Notes under the pieces: model-generated
Database searches by the model: none
Told to the model about the DNA's origin: nothing
What the model saw: the letters and a program-made list of their open reading frames with translations, nothing else
Origin: 3107 sp001483205
Lineage (GTDB): Bacteria > Pseudomonadota > Alphaproteobacteria > Rhodobacterales > Rhodobacteraceae
Length of the DNA stretch: 64,000 bases
NCBI GenBank assembly: GCA_964291375.2
Contig: OZ219809.1
Span: 1,922,001 to 1,986,000 of the forward strand
Direction of reading: 5' to 3'
Made by a program: the position numbers and the translations under genes
Part shown: positions 8,845 through 17,319 of the stretch, piece by piece
Layout of the letters: each line of letters begins with the position of its first letter
Position numbering within the stretch: position 1 is the stretch's first letter

Positions 8845-8948
8845 CCCTCTGCATGGTGGCTCAGCCAGACGGGATCAGGGCCAAAGCCGGAGCCACCGCA
8901 GGCAGGTGCGCCCTTGCGCGGGCGGTCTGCGGGCGTTAAGCAGAGGGG
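8845..8948. repeat. Interspersed palindromic element, decayed (copy 2)
   Basis: GCCCTCTGCATGGTGGCTCAGCC at the left resembles the family end plus its first internal bases, and CGTTAAGCAGAGGGG at the right resembles the opposite end. The interior matches poorly. The remainder of the 321-base gap up to 9162 shows no convincing gene or terminator. Confidence 0.4.
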
Positions 8949-9162
8949 TGGCGGGTGCTGCCCTTCCCGTGAAGCGGTCCCATTCCGGTGGCCACAAGCA
9001 ATTCCGAGGGAGCTGGCTCTGATCAGACCCTGGTCCGATTACCCCGGTGCCCACCTGTTCACACAGGCCTCGGGAGTGAGATGACCTCTACGGTTGTGCG
9101 CGGGCCCGCCACACTCTGCCCGCATTGCCGCGCCCGGCCATTAGGCAGTCCCGTCATGCGGC

Positions 9163-9540
9163 TCATTGCAGGGTGAGTGCAGCAATCATGGCGCCTGTCG
9201 CGGCTACGATCAGACCGATCATCCAGCGCAACTGATTGGCCTGGCCCGTGGCGATCAGTGTGCGGAGACTTTCGATCTCGGTGCGGACCGTCGCACCCTG
9301 GACCTCTACCTTCTTGTCGAGCGCTGCAATCTCGGTGCGGACCTCTGCAATTTCGGTGCGTATCTCTGCGCCCTGAACCTCAAGATCGGCTTTGAGCAGG
9401 TCAAGATCAGCCTTTGTCGCAACCCCGCCGGTGACCCCGGAGTGGATCGACAGCGTGATCGCCTCGGCCTGCTTCTGCTCAAAACCCGCATCGCGCAGGC
9501 GCTGCACTTCGGCAATCGTGTTGAAGGCCATATCGGCCAT
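9163..9540 (-). CDS. Small coiled-coil protein with C-terminal membrane anchor (DUF1640-like)
   Basis: A 125-residue protein: a helical head (FNTIAEVQRLRDAGFEQKQAEAI), a heptad-repeat stretch with repeated RTEIAEVRTEI / VRTEIESLRT units, and a final membrane segment (WMIGLIVAATGAMIAAL). The layout matches the DUF1640/CCDC90-type coiled-coil membrane proteins common in alphaproteobacteria, whose bacterial role is unknown. The start at 9540 is preferred over an upstream in-frame Met because GGGAG sits 6 bases before it. It follows nusB on the same strand after about 100 bases. Confidence 0.75.
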   Translation of the reverse strand: MADMAFNTIAEVQRLRDAGFEQKQAEAITLSIHSGVTGGVATKADLDLLKADLEVQGAEIRTEIAEVRTEIAALDKKVEVQGATVRTEIESLRTLIATGQANQLRWMIGLIVAATGAMIAALTLQ

Positions 9541-9642
9541 TGATGTCTCCCGGTCAGTTCCTTCCCACAGATACGCCGTTTTTGCGCCGGTTTCCAGAGG
9601 GCATTCAGGGCCGCTCGCGCCGCCCACACTGCCGCCGCCCGG

Positions 9643-10143
9643 TCAGAACGCCTCGGGCCGGGCCTCGCGCGCCATGTGATCCAGAACCGCATTGACGAAT
9701 TTCGCCGCCCGCCCCTCGGGAAAGAACGCCTTTGCCACATCGACAAATTCGCTGATCACCACCTTGGGCGGTGTCCTCCCCCCGGCCAGCTCTGCCCCCG
9801 CCGCACGAAAAAGCGCGCGCAGCGTCGGGTCAATCCGGGCAATCGGCCATTCGGCGGCCAGCGCCCGGTCGGTCATCTGGTCGATCCGGGCCTGAAGCCG
9901 CACCGCATCCCCTATCAGCCCCCGGAACAGCCCGACATCCCCTTCGGCCATCTCGAACGCCTCGAAGACCTCTCCGAAACGGTGGTCTTCAAATTCCCGC
10001 CGGACCGACTCCATGTCCTGATCAGAAGCCTCCATCTGAAACAGGGCCTGCACCGCGAACAGCCGCGCGGCAGAGCGCATTTGCCTGCGCTGGTCGCGGG
10101 AAGGCGCGGGTTTCTCTGCCGGGGCGGTGTCGTCAGAGGTCAT
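9643..10143 (-). CDS. nusB: Transcription antitermination factor NusB
   Basis: A 166-residue all-helical NusB, which binds boxA RNA with NusE (S10) to keep RNA polymerase processive on rRNA operons. Characteristic parts are RSAARLFAVQALFQME near the N terminus, ARIDPTLRALFRAAGAEL, and the C-terminal VVISEFVDVAKAFFPEGRAAKFVNAVLDHMA. Its start codon overlaps the ribH stop by four bases (ATGA), indicating translational coupling. The ribB-ribH-nusB order is common in proteobacteria. Confidence 0.96.
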   Translation of the reverse strand: MTSDDTAPAEKPAPSRDQRRQMRSAARLFAVQALFQMEASDQDMESVRREFEDHRFGEVFEAFEMAEGDVGLFRGLIGDAVRLQARIDQMTDRALAAEWPIARIDPTLRALFRAAGAELAGGRTPPKVVISEFVDVAKAFFPEGRAAKFVNAVLDHMAREARPEAF

Positions 10144-10664
10144 GGGTGTGCGGGTCCGTCACCATCATCGTCACCATCGCCATCCCCCGCCACGGCCTCC
10201 CACCGGCGGCGAAGCGCAATCAGGTGCAGGGCAGCGGCGGCAGCCCCCCCGCCCTTGTTCAGGCCATCGGGGTCGGCGCGCGCCTCTGCCTGGGCGCGGT
10301 TTTCCACCGTCAGAATGCCATTGCCGATGCACAGCCCCCGCAACCCCAACAGTTGCAGCGCGCGGGAACTGTCGTTGCAAACCGTCTCGTAATGGGTTGT
10401 TTCCCCCCGGATCACGCAGCCAAGCGCCACATAACCGTCAAAACGCGGCTGATTGGCGGCAAGTGCAATGGCGGTGGGGATTTCCAGCGCGCCGGGCACT
10501 TCCGCAACCTCGCACACGCCACCGGCGGCCCTGATCCCGGCCCTGGCCCCGGCAACCAGATCATCGGCAATCTCCCGGTAATAGGGTGCAACCACGATCA
10601 GCAGCCTTGCCGGTCTGTTGAACCGTGGCAGCGGCAGGACGGATTGGCGCTCATGTCCGGCCAT
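10140..10664 (-). CDS. ribH: 6,7-dimethyl-8-ribityllumazine synthase
   Basis: Lumazine synthase, 174 residues, condenses 3,4-dihydroxy-2-butanone 4-phosphate with 5-amino-6-ribitylaminouracil in the penultimate step of riboflavin synthesis. Motifs seen are VPGALEIPTAI, ALGCVIRGETTHYE (active-site histidine) and the late GNGILTVENRAQAEAR. The C terminus carries an Asp/Gly-rich tail (about 12 residues). The start at 10664 opens with MAGHE; an in-frame upstream Met would run into ribB. ribB and ribH overlap by 14 bases. Confidence 0.95.
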   Translation of the reverse strand: MAGHERQSVLPLPRFNRPARLLIVVAPYYREIADDLVAGARAGIRAAGGVCEVAEVPGALEIPTAIALAANQPRFDGYVALGCVIRGETTHYETVCNDSSRALQLLGLRGLCIGNGILTVENRAQAEARADPDGLNKGGGAAAAALHLIALRRRWEAVAGDGDGDDDGDGPAHP

Positions 10665-11781
10665 CGTCTGGGCCCTCTGTGATCGGCCGGGTGCCAGTGA
10701 TGGACAGCCCGAAAGCATCCAGCCCCAGATACACGGTGTCCGGCGAATTTGTCAGCAGGATAAGCTCATGCAGCCCCATGGCCGAGAGGATTTGCGCCCC
10801 CAGACCGGTCTGCTTGATGGTGCGGGGGCCTTCGCTCTCTTCGATTTCCAGTCTGGCGCGGGGGTCGCGGAACAGGCAGACCGCGCCGCGCCCCTCGCGC
10901 GCGATGATCCGCATGGAACAGGCAAGTTCGCCCGGTCCGTCCGAGCCGATGCCCAGAGTGTCCTCCAGCACCGACAGGGCATGGGTTCTGACCAGAACCG
11001 GCTCCGGGGTCAGGATGTCGCCCTTGGTCAGCACCACATGCTCCACGCCCTCGGTCTGTTCGGTAAACACCCGCATGGTCCAGTCGCCGCCCCAGGCAGA
11101 ATGAACGGTTTCGACCCGACTTTCCCGCACCAGGTGATCATGGCGGCTGCGATAGGCGATCAGGTCTGAAATCGCGCCGACCTTCAGCCCGTGGCGGCGG
11201 GCGAATGTCAGCAGCTCCGGCAGGCGCGCCATGGTGCCGTCCGGGTTCATTATCTCGCAGATCACGCCCGAGGGGTTCAGCCCGGCAAGGCGGCTGATGT
11301 CGATGGCGGCCTCGGTATGACCGGCGCGGATCAGCACCCCGCCGTCGCGCGCCTTGAGCGGAAAGACATGGCCCGGTGTTGCCAGATCCGCCCCGGTGCT
11401 GTTTGCGTCAATCACGACCGAAATCGTGTGCGCCCGGTCGGGGGCCGAGATGCCGGTGCCGACCCCTTCGCGGGCCTCGACGGAAACCGTAAACGGCGTT
11501 TCATGGCGCGAAGAGTTGCGCGCCGCCATCATCGGCAGGTCCAGGGCCTCCACCCGTTGCCGGGTCAGGGCCAGACAGATCAGGCCGCGCCCGTGGGTGG
11601 CCATGAAGTTGATCGCCGCAGGCGTTGCGTATTGCGCCGGGATGACCAGATCGCCCTCATTTTCCCGGTCCTCGTGATCGACGAGGATGAACATCCGCCC
11701 GGCGCGCGCCTCGGCGATGATCTCTTCCGTCGATGCAAGGGCCGCCCCGGTATCCGCCAAACCGGTCGTTTTCGTGGTCAT
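10651..11781 (-). CDS. ribB: 3,4-dihydroxy-2-butanone-4-phosphate synthase with degenerate GTP cyclohydrolase II-like domain
   Basis: A 376-residue protein. The N-terminal ~200 residues are a complete DHBP synthase (acidic loop DHEDRENEGDLVIPAQ at 35-50, GHVFPL, RAGHTEAAIDISRLAG), which makes the four-carbon unit of riboflavin from ribulose 5-phosphate. The C-terminal ~170 residues align in length with GTP cyclohydrolase II, but the three zinc-binding cysteines and the catalytic motif are missing: the expected cysteine region reads VRTHALSVLEDTLGIG. It is therefore predicted to be RibB-active only, and a separate ribA should exist elsewhere. The start at 11781 has GGAG about 9 bases upstream. 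No FMN riboswitch was recognised in the leader. Confidence 0.9.
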   Translation of the reverse strand: MTTKTTGLADTGAALASTEEIIAEARAGRMFILVDHEDRENEGDLVIPAQYATPAAINFMATHGRGLICLALTRQRVEALDLPMMAARNSSRHETPFTVSVEAREGVGTGISAPDRAHTISVVIDANSTGADLATPGHVFPLKARDGGVLIRAGHTEAAIDISRLAGLNPSGVICEIMNPDGTMARLPELLTFARRHGLKVGAISDLIAYRSRHDHLVRESRVETVHSAWGGDWTMRVFTEQTEGVEHVVLTKGDILTPEPVLVRTHALSVLEDTLGIGSDGPGELACSMRIIAREGRGAVCLFRDPRARLEIEESEGPRTIKQTGLGAQILSAMGLHELILLTNSPDTVYLGLDAFGLSITGTRPITEGPDDGRT

Positions 11782-11938
11782 CCGGGATACTCCAGCCTGA
11801 TCGGGCAGCGGGATAGCCGATCCGGCGGGCGATGACCAGAGGAAGTTAAGGGCCGCGCGTGTATCGGGGCGGGTTTGTTCTGTGCGATGTGGCCTGAGTA
11901 TCGGGAACCGATCATGGCGCTGCAATGACATGTCTATT

Positions 11939-12010
11939 GAAAGGCCTCTGCATATTGGCGGGGCCGGGCGGACGGTCTGGCTGGCGATGCGCTATTATGC
12001 ACAGGTCTTC
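11939..12010. repeat. Interspersed palindromic element, short form (copy 3)
   Basis: GAAAGGCCTCTGCATATTGG at the left pairs with GCTATTATGCACAGGTCTTC at the right, about 72 bp in all, with the core GGCCGGGCGGACGGTCTGGCTGGCGATGC style internal sequence shared by other short copies. It lies in the ~310-bp divergent gap between ribB and the membrane protein gene, which otherwise shows no gene. Confidence 0.75.
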
Positions 12011-12089
12011 ACGACCGGATACAGCACCTTGCGTTTCCCCGATGATGAGCTAGATTTGCCGCGATGACGACCACGCCGGAGGCCCGGGA

Positions 12090-13157
12090 ATGACAAAATT
12101 CGACACCGAAGACCTGCGCTTTGCGGTCGCTGCCGGAATCATTGACGAGGCCCGCGCCGCCGCCCTCACCGCCTTTGTCCAGCAACGTCAGGGTGTGCGC
12201 GACGCCATGCCTGCCGAAGACGAACCCTTTGAATTTTTTCGCGGATTTTCCGAAATCTTCATCACTGTCGGCCTTGCGATACTGGTTGCGGGGATGCTTG
12301 GCTTTGCCGTGGTCATCGGCGGTGACACCCTGATGCCGATTGCCGGGGTTGCGCTCAGTTGGGGGCTGTCGCTCTATCTGATCCGCCGCCGCCGGATGAC
12401 CCTGCCGGGGATTTTCATGTGTGCGAGTTTCGGCACCTTCATCGCCACCGCGCTTGTCGGGCTGCACGAAGACATCCACCCGCTGATCGTCTCTGCCACC
12501 GGCATGGCCGGGCTGGGGCTGTATTTCCGGGTGTTCCGCCTGCCCTTCGCGATGTTCGTCTTTGGCCTTTACGGGGCGCTCGGGGTGCTTGCCCTGCTTG
12601 GCGGTTTCAGCACCCTTGGCGGTTTTGCCGCCGAGCTTTTTGACGACGGTTTTGACCTGCGTTCCGGCTCTTCCATCGCCTGGGGGTCGCTGATCGCCGG
12701 GATCATTGCCTTTGTCGGCGGGATGTATTTCGACCTGCGCGACCCGATGCGCGTCAGCCGCCATTCGGCTACCGGCTTTTGGCTGCACATGCTGGCTGCC
12801 CCGGCCATGGTCAACACCATCGCCCTGTCGTTGCTGCAAAGCGAGGGCGACATCAGCTATCTGTATACCGCGCTGGCGCTGGTGGCGATTGCGGTGCTGG
12901 CGCTGGTGATTGACCGGCGGTCCTTTCTGATCGCCGGGATAGGGTATCTGGGTGCGATTCTGATCTGGGCGCTGGAGAGCCGTTTCGACGACGCGACCGG
13001 TGGGGTTCTGTCGCTGATGCTGCTCGGGGCCTTTATCAGCGCGCTGGGTATCTGGTGGGTCGGTATCCGCGCTACCCTGATGCGTTGCCTGCCGGATTTT
13101 CCCGGCAAGGGGCGGTTACCGCCGTGGCGGTCCCCTGATGATGGTTCCCCCGTCTGA
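12090..13157 (+). CDS. Uncharacterised polytopic membrane protein
   Basis: A 355-residue inner-membrane protein with a soluble N-terminal ~50 residues (MTKFDTEDLRFAVAAGIIDEARAAALTAF, resembling the head of DUF2157-type proteins) followed by about nine hydrophobic segments, for example FITVGLAILVAGMLGFAVVIGG and FAMFVFGLYGALGVLALLGG. GAGG lies upstream of the ATG. No catalytic motif is recognised, and no partner gene is adjacent; argC follows on the same strand after ~110 bases. Function unknown. Confidence 0.75.
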   Translation: MTKFDTEDLRFAVAAGIIDEARAAALTAFVQQRQGVRDAMPAEDEPFEFFRGFSEIFITVGLAILVAGMLGFAVVIGGDTLMPIAGVALSWGLSLYLIRRRRMTLPGIFMCASFGTFIATALVGLHEDIHPLIVSATGMAGLGLYFRVFRLPFAMFVFGLYGALGVLALLGGFSTLGGFAAELFDDGFDLRSGSSIAWGSLIAGIIAFVGGMYFDLRDPMRVSRHSATGFWLHMLAAPAMVNTIALSLLQSEGDISYLYTALALVAIAVLALVIDRRSFLIAGIGYLGAILIWALESRFDDATGGVLSLMLLGAFISALGIWWVGIRATLMRCLPDFPGKGRLPPWRSPDDGSPV

Positions 13158-13264
13158 CGCCCCGATACCCCCGGCCCCCGGCCACCCCACAGAGACAGCA
13201 CGCCGCATTGCGGTCAGAGGCGATTCGGCCTAAACCGCCGCCACCTGTTCACGGAAACCCTTGC

Positions 13265-14293
13265 ATGACTCACAAGATCGCCATTCTGGGGGCCTCGGGC
13301 TATACCGGGGCAGAGCTTGTCCGGCTGATCGCCACCCATCCGGGCCTGGAAATCGCTGCACTGGCGGCGGACCGCAGGGCAGGCATGGCCATGGGCGCGG
13401 TTTTCCCCCATCTGCGCCATCTGGACCTGCCGCAGCTCGCGCCAATCCGCGAGGTCGATTTTTCCGGCATTGACCTGTGTTTCTGTGCCCTGCCCCACGG
13501 GACCAGCCAGGCGGTGATCCGCGACCTGCCGCAACATCTGCGAATCGTTGATCTTTCGGCGGATTTCCGGCTGCGCGACCCGGCGGACTATAAGCAGTGG
13601 TATGGCAGGGATCATGTCGCGCCGGAATGTCAGGCGCAGGCCGTCTATGGTCTGACCGAGTTTTATCGCACAGAGATTCGCCACGCCCGGCTGGTGGCGG
13701 GCACCGGCTGTAACGCGGCGGCGGGTCTCTATGGGGTGCGGCCGCTGGTCGCCGCCGGGCTGATTGACGTTGATGACATCGTGCTCGACCTGAAATGTGC
13801 CGTGTCGGGGGCGGGGCGGGGCCTGAAGGAACCCTTGCTGCACGCAGAGCTGAGCGAGGGTTTTCACGCCTATGCCACCGGCGGAACGCACCGGCATCTG
13901 GGCGAGTTTGATCAGGAGTTGCGGGCGGTGGCCGGGCGGCCCGTCCGGGTGCGTTTCACCCCGCACCTTGTGCCCGCCAACCGGGGTATTCTGGCCAGCG
14001 CCTATGTGAAGGGCGATCCGGGGGCGATTCATGCCGCGCTTGAGGCGGCCTATGCCAATGAGCCCTTCATCGTCACCCTGCCGTTCGGCGAAACCCCGTC
14101 AACCCGGCATGTGCGCGGCTCCAACTTCTGCCATCTCGGGGTGGCGGGCGACCGGATCGGGGGCTGCGCGACCGTGATTGCCGCGCTCGACAATCTGACC
14201 AAGGGGTCATCCGGTCAGGCGGTGCAGAACGCCAATCTGATGCTGGGTGCAGAGGAAACCGCCGGATTGATGCTCGCGCCCTGTTTTCCGTGA
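13265..14293 (+). CDS. argC: N-acetyl-gamma-glutamyl-phosphate reductase
   Basis: A 342-residue NADPH-dependent reductase of arginine biosynthesis, converting N-acetylglutamyl-phosphate to the semialdehyde. It shows the Rossmann start ILGASGYTGAELVRLI, the nucleophile Cys149 in VAGTGCNAAAG, and the substrate-contact histidine in FTPHLVPANRGI. The active-site neighbourhood (GTGCN rather than NPGCYPT) is the variant also seen in LysY-like sequences, but the gene context gives no hint of lysine synthesis. The start at 13265 is chosen because it directly opens the nucleotide-binding fold. ccmE follows after 7 bases. Confidence 0.93.
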   Translation: MTHKIAILGASGYTGAELVRLIATHPGLEIAALAADRRAGMAMGAVFPHLRHLDLPQLAPIREVDFSGIDLCFCALPHGTSQAVIRDLPQHLRIVDLSADFRLRDPADYKQWYGRDHVAPECQAQAVYGLTEFYRTEIRHARLVAGTGCNAAAGLYGVRPLVAAGLIDVDDIVLDLKCAVSGAGRGLKEPLLHAELSEGFHAYATGGTHRHLGEFDQELRAVAGRPVRVRFTPHLVPANRGILASAYVKGDPGAIHAALEAAYANEPFIVTLPFGETPSTRHVRGSNFCHLGVAGDRIGGCATVIAALDNLTKGSSGQAVQNANLMLGAEETAGLMLAPCFP

Positions 14294-14300
14294 GGGAGCC

Positions 14301-14741
14301 ATGAAATCGCTCAGGAAAACCAGGCGGATACAGGTGATTGCCGCCGCTGCCCTGTCGCTGGTGCTGGCGACCGTGCTGATCGGATACGGGTTGCGCGACG
14401 GGATCAACTATTTCCGGTCGCCGAGTCAGGTGATCGACGGGCCGCCGCCAGCCTCAGAAGTGTTCCGGTTGGGTGGGCTGGTCGAGGCCGGGTCGCTTGT
14501 GGCCGGTAACGGGCAGACCATCCGTTTCATTGTCACCGACGGCGCGGCGCGGGTTCCGGTGCGCTATACCGGCATCCGCCCCGATCTGTTCGCCGAGAAT
14601 CAGGGCACGATTGCGACCGGGCGCTATGTCGGCGGTGTGTTCGAGGCGACCGAACTGCTGGCCAAGCATGACGAGACCTATATGCCGAGAGAGGTGGTTG
14701 AGGCGCTGAAGGAACAGGGGGTTTATCGGCACGCCGAATGA
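14301..14741 (+). CDS. ccmE: Cytochrome c maturation haem chaperone CcmE
   Basis: A 146-residue periplasmic protein anchored by an N-terminal membrane segment (about 11-30). It carries haem covalently on His123 in the signature AKHDETYMP and delivers it to apocytochrome c through CcmFH. The OB-fold core (FRLGGLVEAGSLV, IRFIVTDGAARVPVRYTG, ATGRYVGGVFEATELLAKHDE) is complete. Other ccm genes are not in the window. It is 7 bases downstream of argC on the same strand. Confidence 0.95.
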   Translation: MKSLRKTRRIQVIAAAALSLVLATVLIGYGLRDGINYFRSPSQVIDGPPPASEVFRLGGLVEAGSLVAGNGQTIRFIVTDGAARVPVRYTGIRPDLFAENQGTIATGRYVGGVFEATELLAKHDETYMPREVVEALKEQGVYRHAE

Positions 14742-14827
14742 CGACATCCGGCCTGCGCGCGATGGTGATTCAGCGCGTTTACCACCCTGCCACAGGATCA
14801 TGGCGTTTTCCGACCGATGGAGGCGTC

Positions 14828-15439
14828 ATGGAAACTGTCAGAGAAATTGCCAAGGGGATCATCGCGCGCGAGGGCGGCTATGTGGACGACCCGGATGATC
14901 CGGGCGGGCCGACCAAATACGGGGTCACGCTGAAAACACTGAAACGTCTCGGCATCGATACCGATGGCGACGGCACCACAGGCGCGGACGATCTGCACCA
15001 CCTGACCAAGGCGCAGGCGGCAGAGCTGTTCATCGAACACTACTACCGGCGGACGCTCATTGAAAAACTGCCCCAAGTGCTGCGGGCGTCGGTCTTTGAC
15101 ATGTATGTGAATGCCGGGGCCAATGCGGTGAAAATCCTGCAACGGCTTCTGGGCGAGATGGGCCAGCAGGTTGCGGTGGACGGGGTGATCGGGAACAAGA
15201 CCATTGCCGCGGCGATGGCGGCTCATGCGGCGGGACCGGCGCATCTGGCAGACGCCTACGGGATCGCGCGGCGCAACTATTACTACCGGCTGGGGGATGC
15301 GCGCCCCGCCAGCCGCAAATATGCGCGACGGCGCGACGGCGGCAAGGGCGGCTGGATCAGGCGGGCGGAATCCTTCATTTCCGAACGCTACCGCCTGAGT
15401 GATGCCGAGCATCAGGCAAGGGTGGCGGCATGGGACTGA
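14828..15439 (+). CDS. GH108-type N-acetylmuramidase endolysin (likely gene transfer agent lysis protein)
   Basis: A 203-residue peptidoglycan hydrolase of glycoside hydrolase family 108: catalytic Glu15 in IIAREGGYVDDPDDPGGPTKYGVTL, then the C-terminal peptidoglycan-binding region with FDMYVNAGANAVKILQRLLGE and VDGVIGNKTIAAA. It overlaps the following holin gene by 10 bases, forming a phage-type lysis pair. In Rhodobacter capsulatus an isolated endolysin-holin pair outside the structural cluster releases gene transfer agent particles; this pair resembles it in type and isolation. No other phage genes are nearby. The start at 14828 is chosen because the domain begins there. Confidence 0.85.
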   Translation: METVREIAKGIIAREGGYVDDPDDPGGPTKYGVTLKTLKRLGIDTDGDGTTGADDLHHLTKAQAAELFIEHYYRRTLIEKLPQVLRASVFDMYVNAGANAVKILQRLLGEMGQQVAVDGVIGNKTIAAAMAAHAAGPAHLADAYGIARRNYYYRLGDARPASRKYARRRDGGKGGWIRRAESFISERYRLSDAEHQARVAAWD

Positions 15440-15993
15440 TCGGCACGGTGATGAGCCTTCTGTTCGGGGGCGGGCGCAATGTGGTGGCCGAAACCGCAGG
15501 CGCGTTTCGAGAGAATGCCGAGGCCGGGGCGGGGCGGGCGGCGATGCTGCGCGAGCAGGCGCTGCAACAGTTCGCGGCAGAGTTCGCGCACCGGGACAAG
15601 GGGGTGTTTGACCGGTTCATGGACGGGCTGAACCGGTTGCCGCGTCCGGCCATGGCCCTGGGGACGGTCGGACTGCTGGTTTCTGCGATGGTTGATCCGG
15701 TCTGGTTTGCGGCCCGGATGCAGGGGCTGGTTGTGGTCCCGGAACCGCTCTGGTGGCTGCTGGGGATCGTCGTTTCCTTCTATTTCGGGGCGCGGCATCA
15801 GGCGAAGGGGCAGGATTTTCAGCGGTCGCTTGCAGCGAGCCTTGCGCGTGTGCCGCAGGTGGCGGAGAATCTGGAGCGGCTGCGCCGTCTGGACGATGAA
15901 GGCGAGGGCGGGAGCAGGGAGAGGGACGGGGCAGAGACAGAGGCGCGCCCCGATCCCAACCCGGCGCTGGAGGACTGGCGGCGGGGGCACTGA
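15430..15993 (+). CDS. Holin-family membrane protein paired with the endolysin
   Basis: A 187-residue protein with an amphipathic N-terminal region (FRENAEAGAGRAAMLREQALQQFAAEF), two to three hydrophobic segments (PAMALGTVGLLVSAMVDPVWF; PEPLWWLLGIVVSFYFGARHQ) and a charged C terminus. It matches the 3TM-type holin family that accompanies GH108 muramidases in alphaproteobacteria. It overlaps the endolysin gene by 10 bases, so the two are probably translationally coupled. Predicted role: permeabilise the inner membrane to let the muramidase reach the wall. Confidence 0.8.
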   Translation: MGLIGTVMSLLFGGGRNVVAETAGAFRENAEAGAGRAAMLREQALQQFAAEFAHRDKGVFDRFMDGLNRLPRPAMALGTVGLLVSAMVDPVWFAARMQGLVVVPEPLWWLLGIVVSFYFGARHQAKGQDFQRSLAASLARVPQVAENLERLRRLDDEGEGGSRERDGAETEARPDPNPALEDWRRGH

Positions 15994-16024
15994 CCGGATT
16001 GCGGCACTCCGCGAGCGCTATTCT

Positions 16025-16080
16025 GAAAGACCTCTGCATGATGGCTGGCCGGGCGGGCTGTTTGGCTGCCGACACGCCGG
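16025..16080. repeat. Interspersed palindromic element, left half only (copy 4)
   Basis: GAAAGACCTCTGCATGATGG followed by GCTGGCCGGGCGGGCTGTTTGGCTGCCGACACGCC-like core matches the short-form family, but the right terminal repeat is absent or unrecognisable. The remaining ~200 bases between the holin and ankyrin genes hold no gene. Confidence 0.55.
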
Positions 16081-16207
16081 GACAGGGCCGGACGGCGAGC
16101 GGGTGATGATCAGCGATCATCCGGCGTGGCAGGATGCGCCGCTCCCGGACGGTGCCGAGGTGCTGGGTGAAGTGCGCTGGCGGGCCGGGTCGATAAGGTA
16201 GGCGGTT

Positions 16208-16792
16208 TCAGTCGCCGAAGCGGGCGTCGTTCAGTCGCCACCATACATCGGTGCCTCTGAGTCCCTCGTTATGCTCCCGCGCCAGATCAAAGGGTGTTTT
16301 GCCAAACTGGTTGATAATTGACCCGTCGGCACCTGCATCAAGTAGGGCGGCAGTCACGCCCGGCACTGGGTTTGCCAGTGCAGCGCTGTGCAGCGGCGTA
16401 TAACCGCTTTCATCTTGGGCGTTTGGCCCGGCTCCTGCGTCAAGTAAAACAACGATCACTTCCGGGTTGGCGTTGTTCAACGCCGCCCAATGTAGCGGAG
16501 TAAAACCGAGTTCATCTCGTGCATTCGGATCGGCACCGGCGTCAAGTAAAACAAAAATTACGCTTGGGTCGGTGCTTTGATTTGCGGCGAAGTCCAGCGG
16601 AGTGATCCCATACTCGGCTTTGGCGTTCGAGTTGGCCCCCTCAGCGATACACTCCTGCACATCCTCGACAGTTGCCTCAGCCCAGAATTCTTTTTTCAAC
16701 CACCCGGCACAGTCGGCCCCCTGTGCCCATCCCGTGCGCGCGGGCAACAGGGCGAGACAGAGCAGGGCAGTTTGGAGCGTGAAGCGGAGCAT
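16208..16792 (-). CDS. Secreted ankyrin-repeat protein
   Basis: A 194-residue protein with a clear signal peptide (MLRFTLQTALLCLALLPARTGWA, cleavage after AQ or WA), then about four ankyrin repeats with the usual G-x-TPLHxAA pattern: GITPLDFAANQ, GFTPLHWAALNN, GYTPLHSAALAN, GKTPFDLAREHN. Ankyrin repeats bind partner proteins. Periplasmic localisation is expected. It is immediately beside the uncharacterised two-gene module, on the same strand after ~80 bases. Binding partner unknown. Confidence 0.8.
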   Translation of the reverse strand: MLRFTLQTALLCLALLPARTGWAQGADCAGWLKKEFWAEATVEDVQECIAEGANSNAKAEYGITPLDFAANQSTDPSVIFVLLDAGADPNARDELGFTPLHWAALNNANPEVIVVLLDAGAGPNAQDESGYTPLHSAALANPVPGVTAALLDAGADGSIINQFGKTPFDLAREHNEGLRGTDVWWRLNDARFGD

Positions 16793-16869
16793 GGGCCATT
16801 CTTACGCACCCTGCGGCCCCGGTCAAGCCCGCTCACCCGCGCTTTCCTTGTCCGTTTGCGTCTCAGGGC

Positions 16870-17319
16870 TTATGACGCCTGCCCTGCCGGCTTTCCCGAA
16901 GATCGACTGCCTTTCGATCCAACTATGGCCAGAAAGCAAAAGACCACTCGCGCGACGGATACAAACGCCCAAACGACAAGGCCCGCCCAGGCTGATTGAT
17001 CTAACGACGATGCCGTGCCAGTCACCATGTAGAAAGCTGTCCAAAGAAAGAGAATGACATTCAATAAGATAGCCCCGGAGACATAAAGGTGGAACCGCCG
17101 AAAGGTTTCGGTATTGAAGATGCGGCCAAGAAACCCGTCGTTTCGCGACAGCGCCAGCACGTAGATGGTAAACAGCATTCCGGCGGAGAATGTCGCTAGG
17201 TCGAAAACCGGGCCAAAGGCCTTTTCAACCCAGCCGCGCATTTCGTCAGGGCAGAGTAGCGCGCCGACAAACGCCGCCAAGCCAGCGGCTGCCGGGGCAA
17301 ATCGCTCAATTTGCTGCAT
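16870..17319 (-). CDS. Uncharacterised four-segment membrane protein, partner of the upstream gene
   Basis: A 149-residue protein with four hydrophobic segments (RFAPAAAGLAAFVGALLC; LATFSAGMLFTIYVLAL; FHLYVSGAILLNVILFLWTAFYMV; WAGLVVWAFVSVARVVFCFLAIVG) and short basic ends. The start at 17319 lies inside the preceding gene (14-base overlap), so the two are translationally coupled. The pairing of a soluble protein with a small multi-pass membrane protein in an accessory island resembles the layout of abortive-infection modules, but no known effector family is recognised. Base composition is lower in GC than the flanking core genes. Confidence 0.65.
   Translation of the reverse strand: MQQIERFAPAAAGLAAFVGALLCPDEMRGWVEKAFGPVFDLATFSAGMLFTIYVLALSRNDGFLGRIFNTETFRRFHLYVSGAILLNVILFLWTAFYMVTGTASSLDQSAWAGLVVWAFVSVARVVFCFLAIVGSKGSRSSGKPAGQAS

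Noticed and set aside
9081..9176. Short plus-strand ORF with CPHCRARP motif after the dctD gap
   Set aside because: About 31 codons, no clear ribosome site and it runs into the 3' end of the DUF1640-like gene on the other strand.
11782..11931. Possible FMN riboswitch upstream of ribB
   Set aside because: The conserved FMN riboswitch core sequences were not found in the leader.
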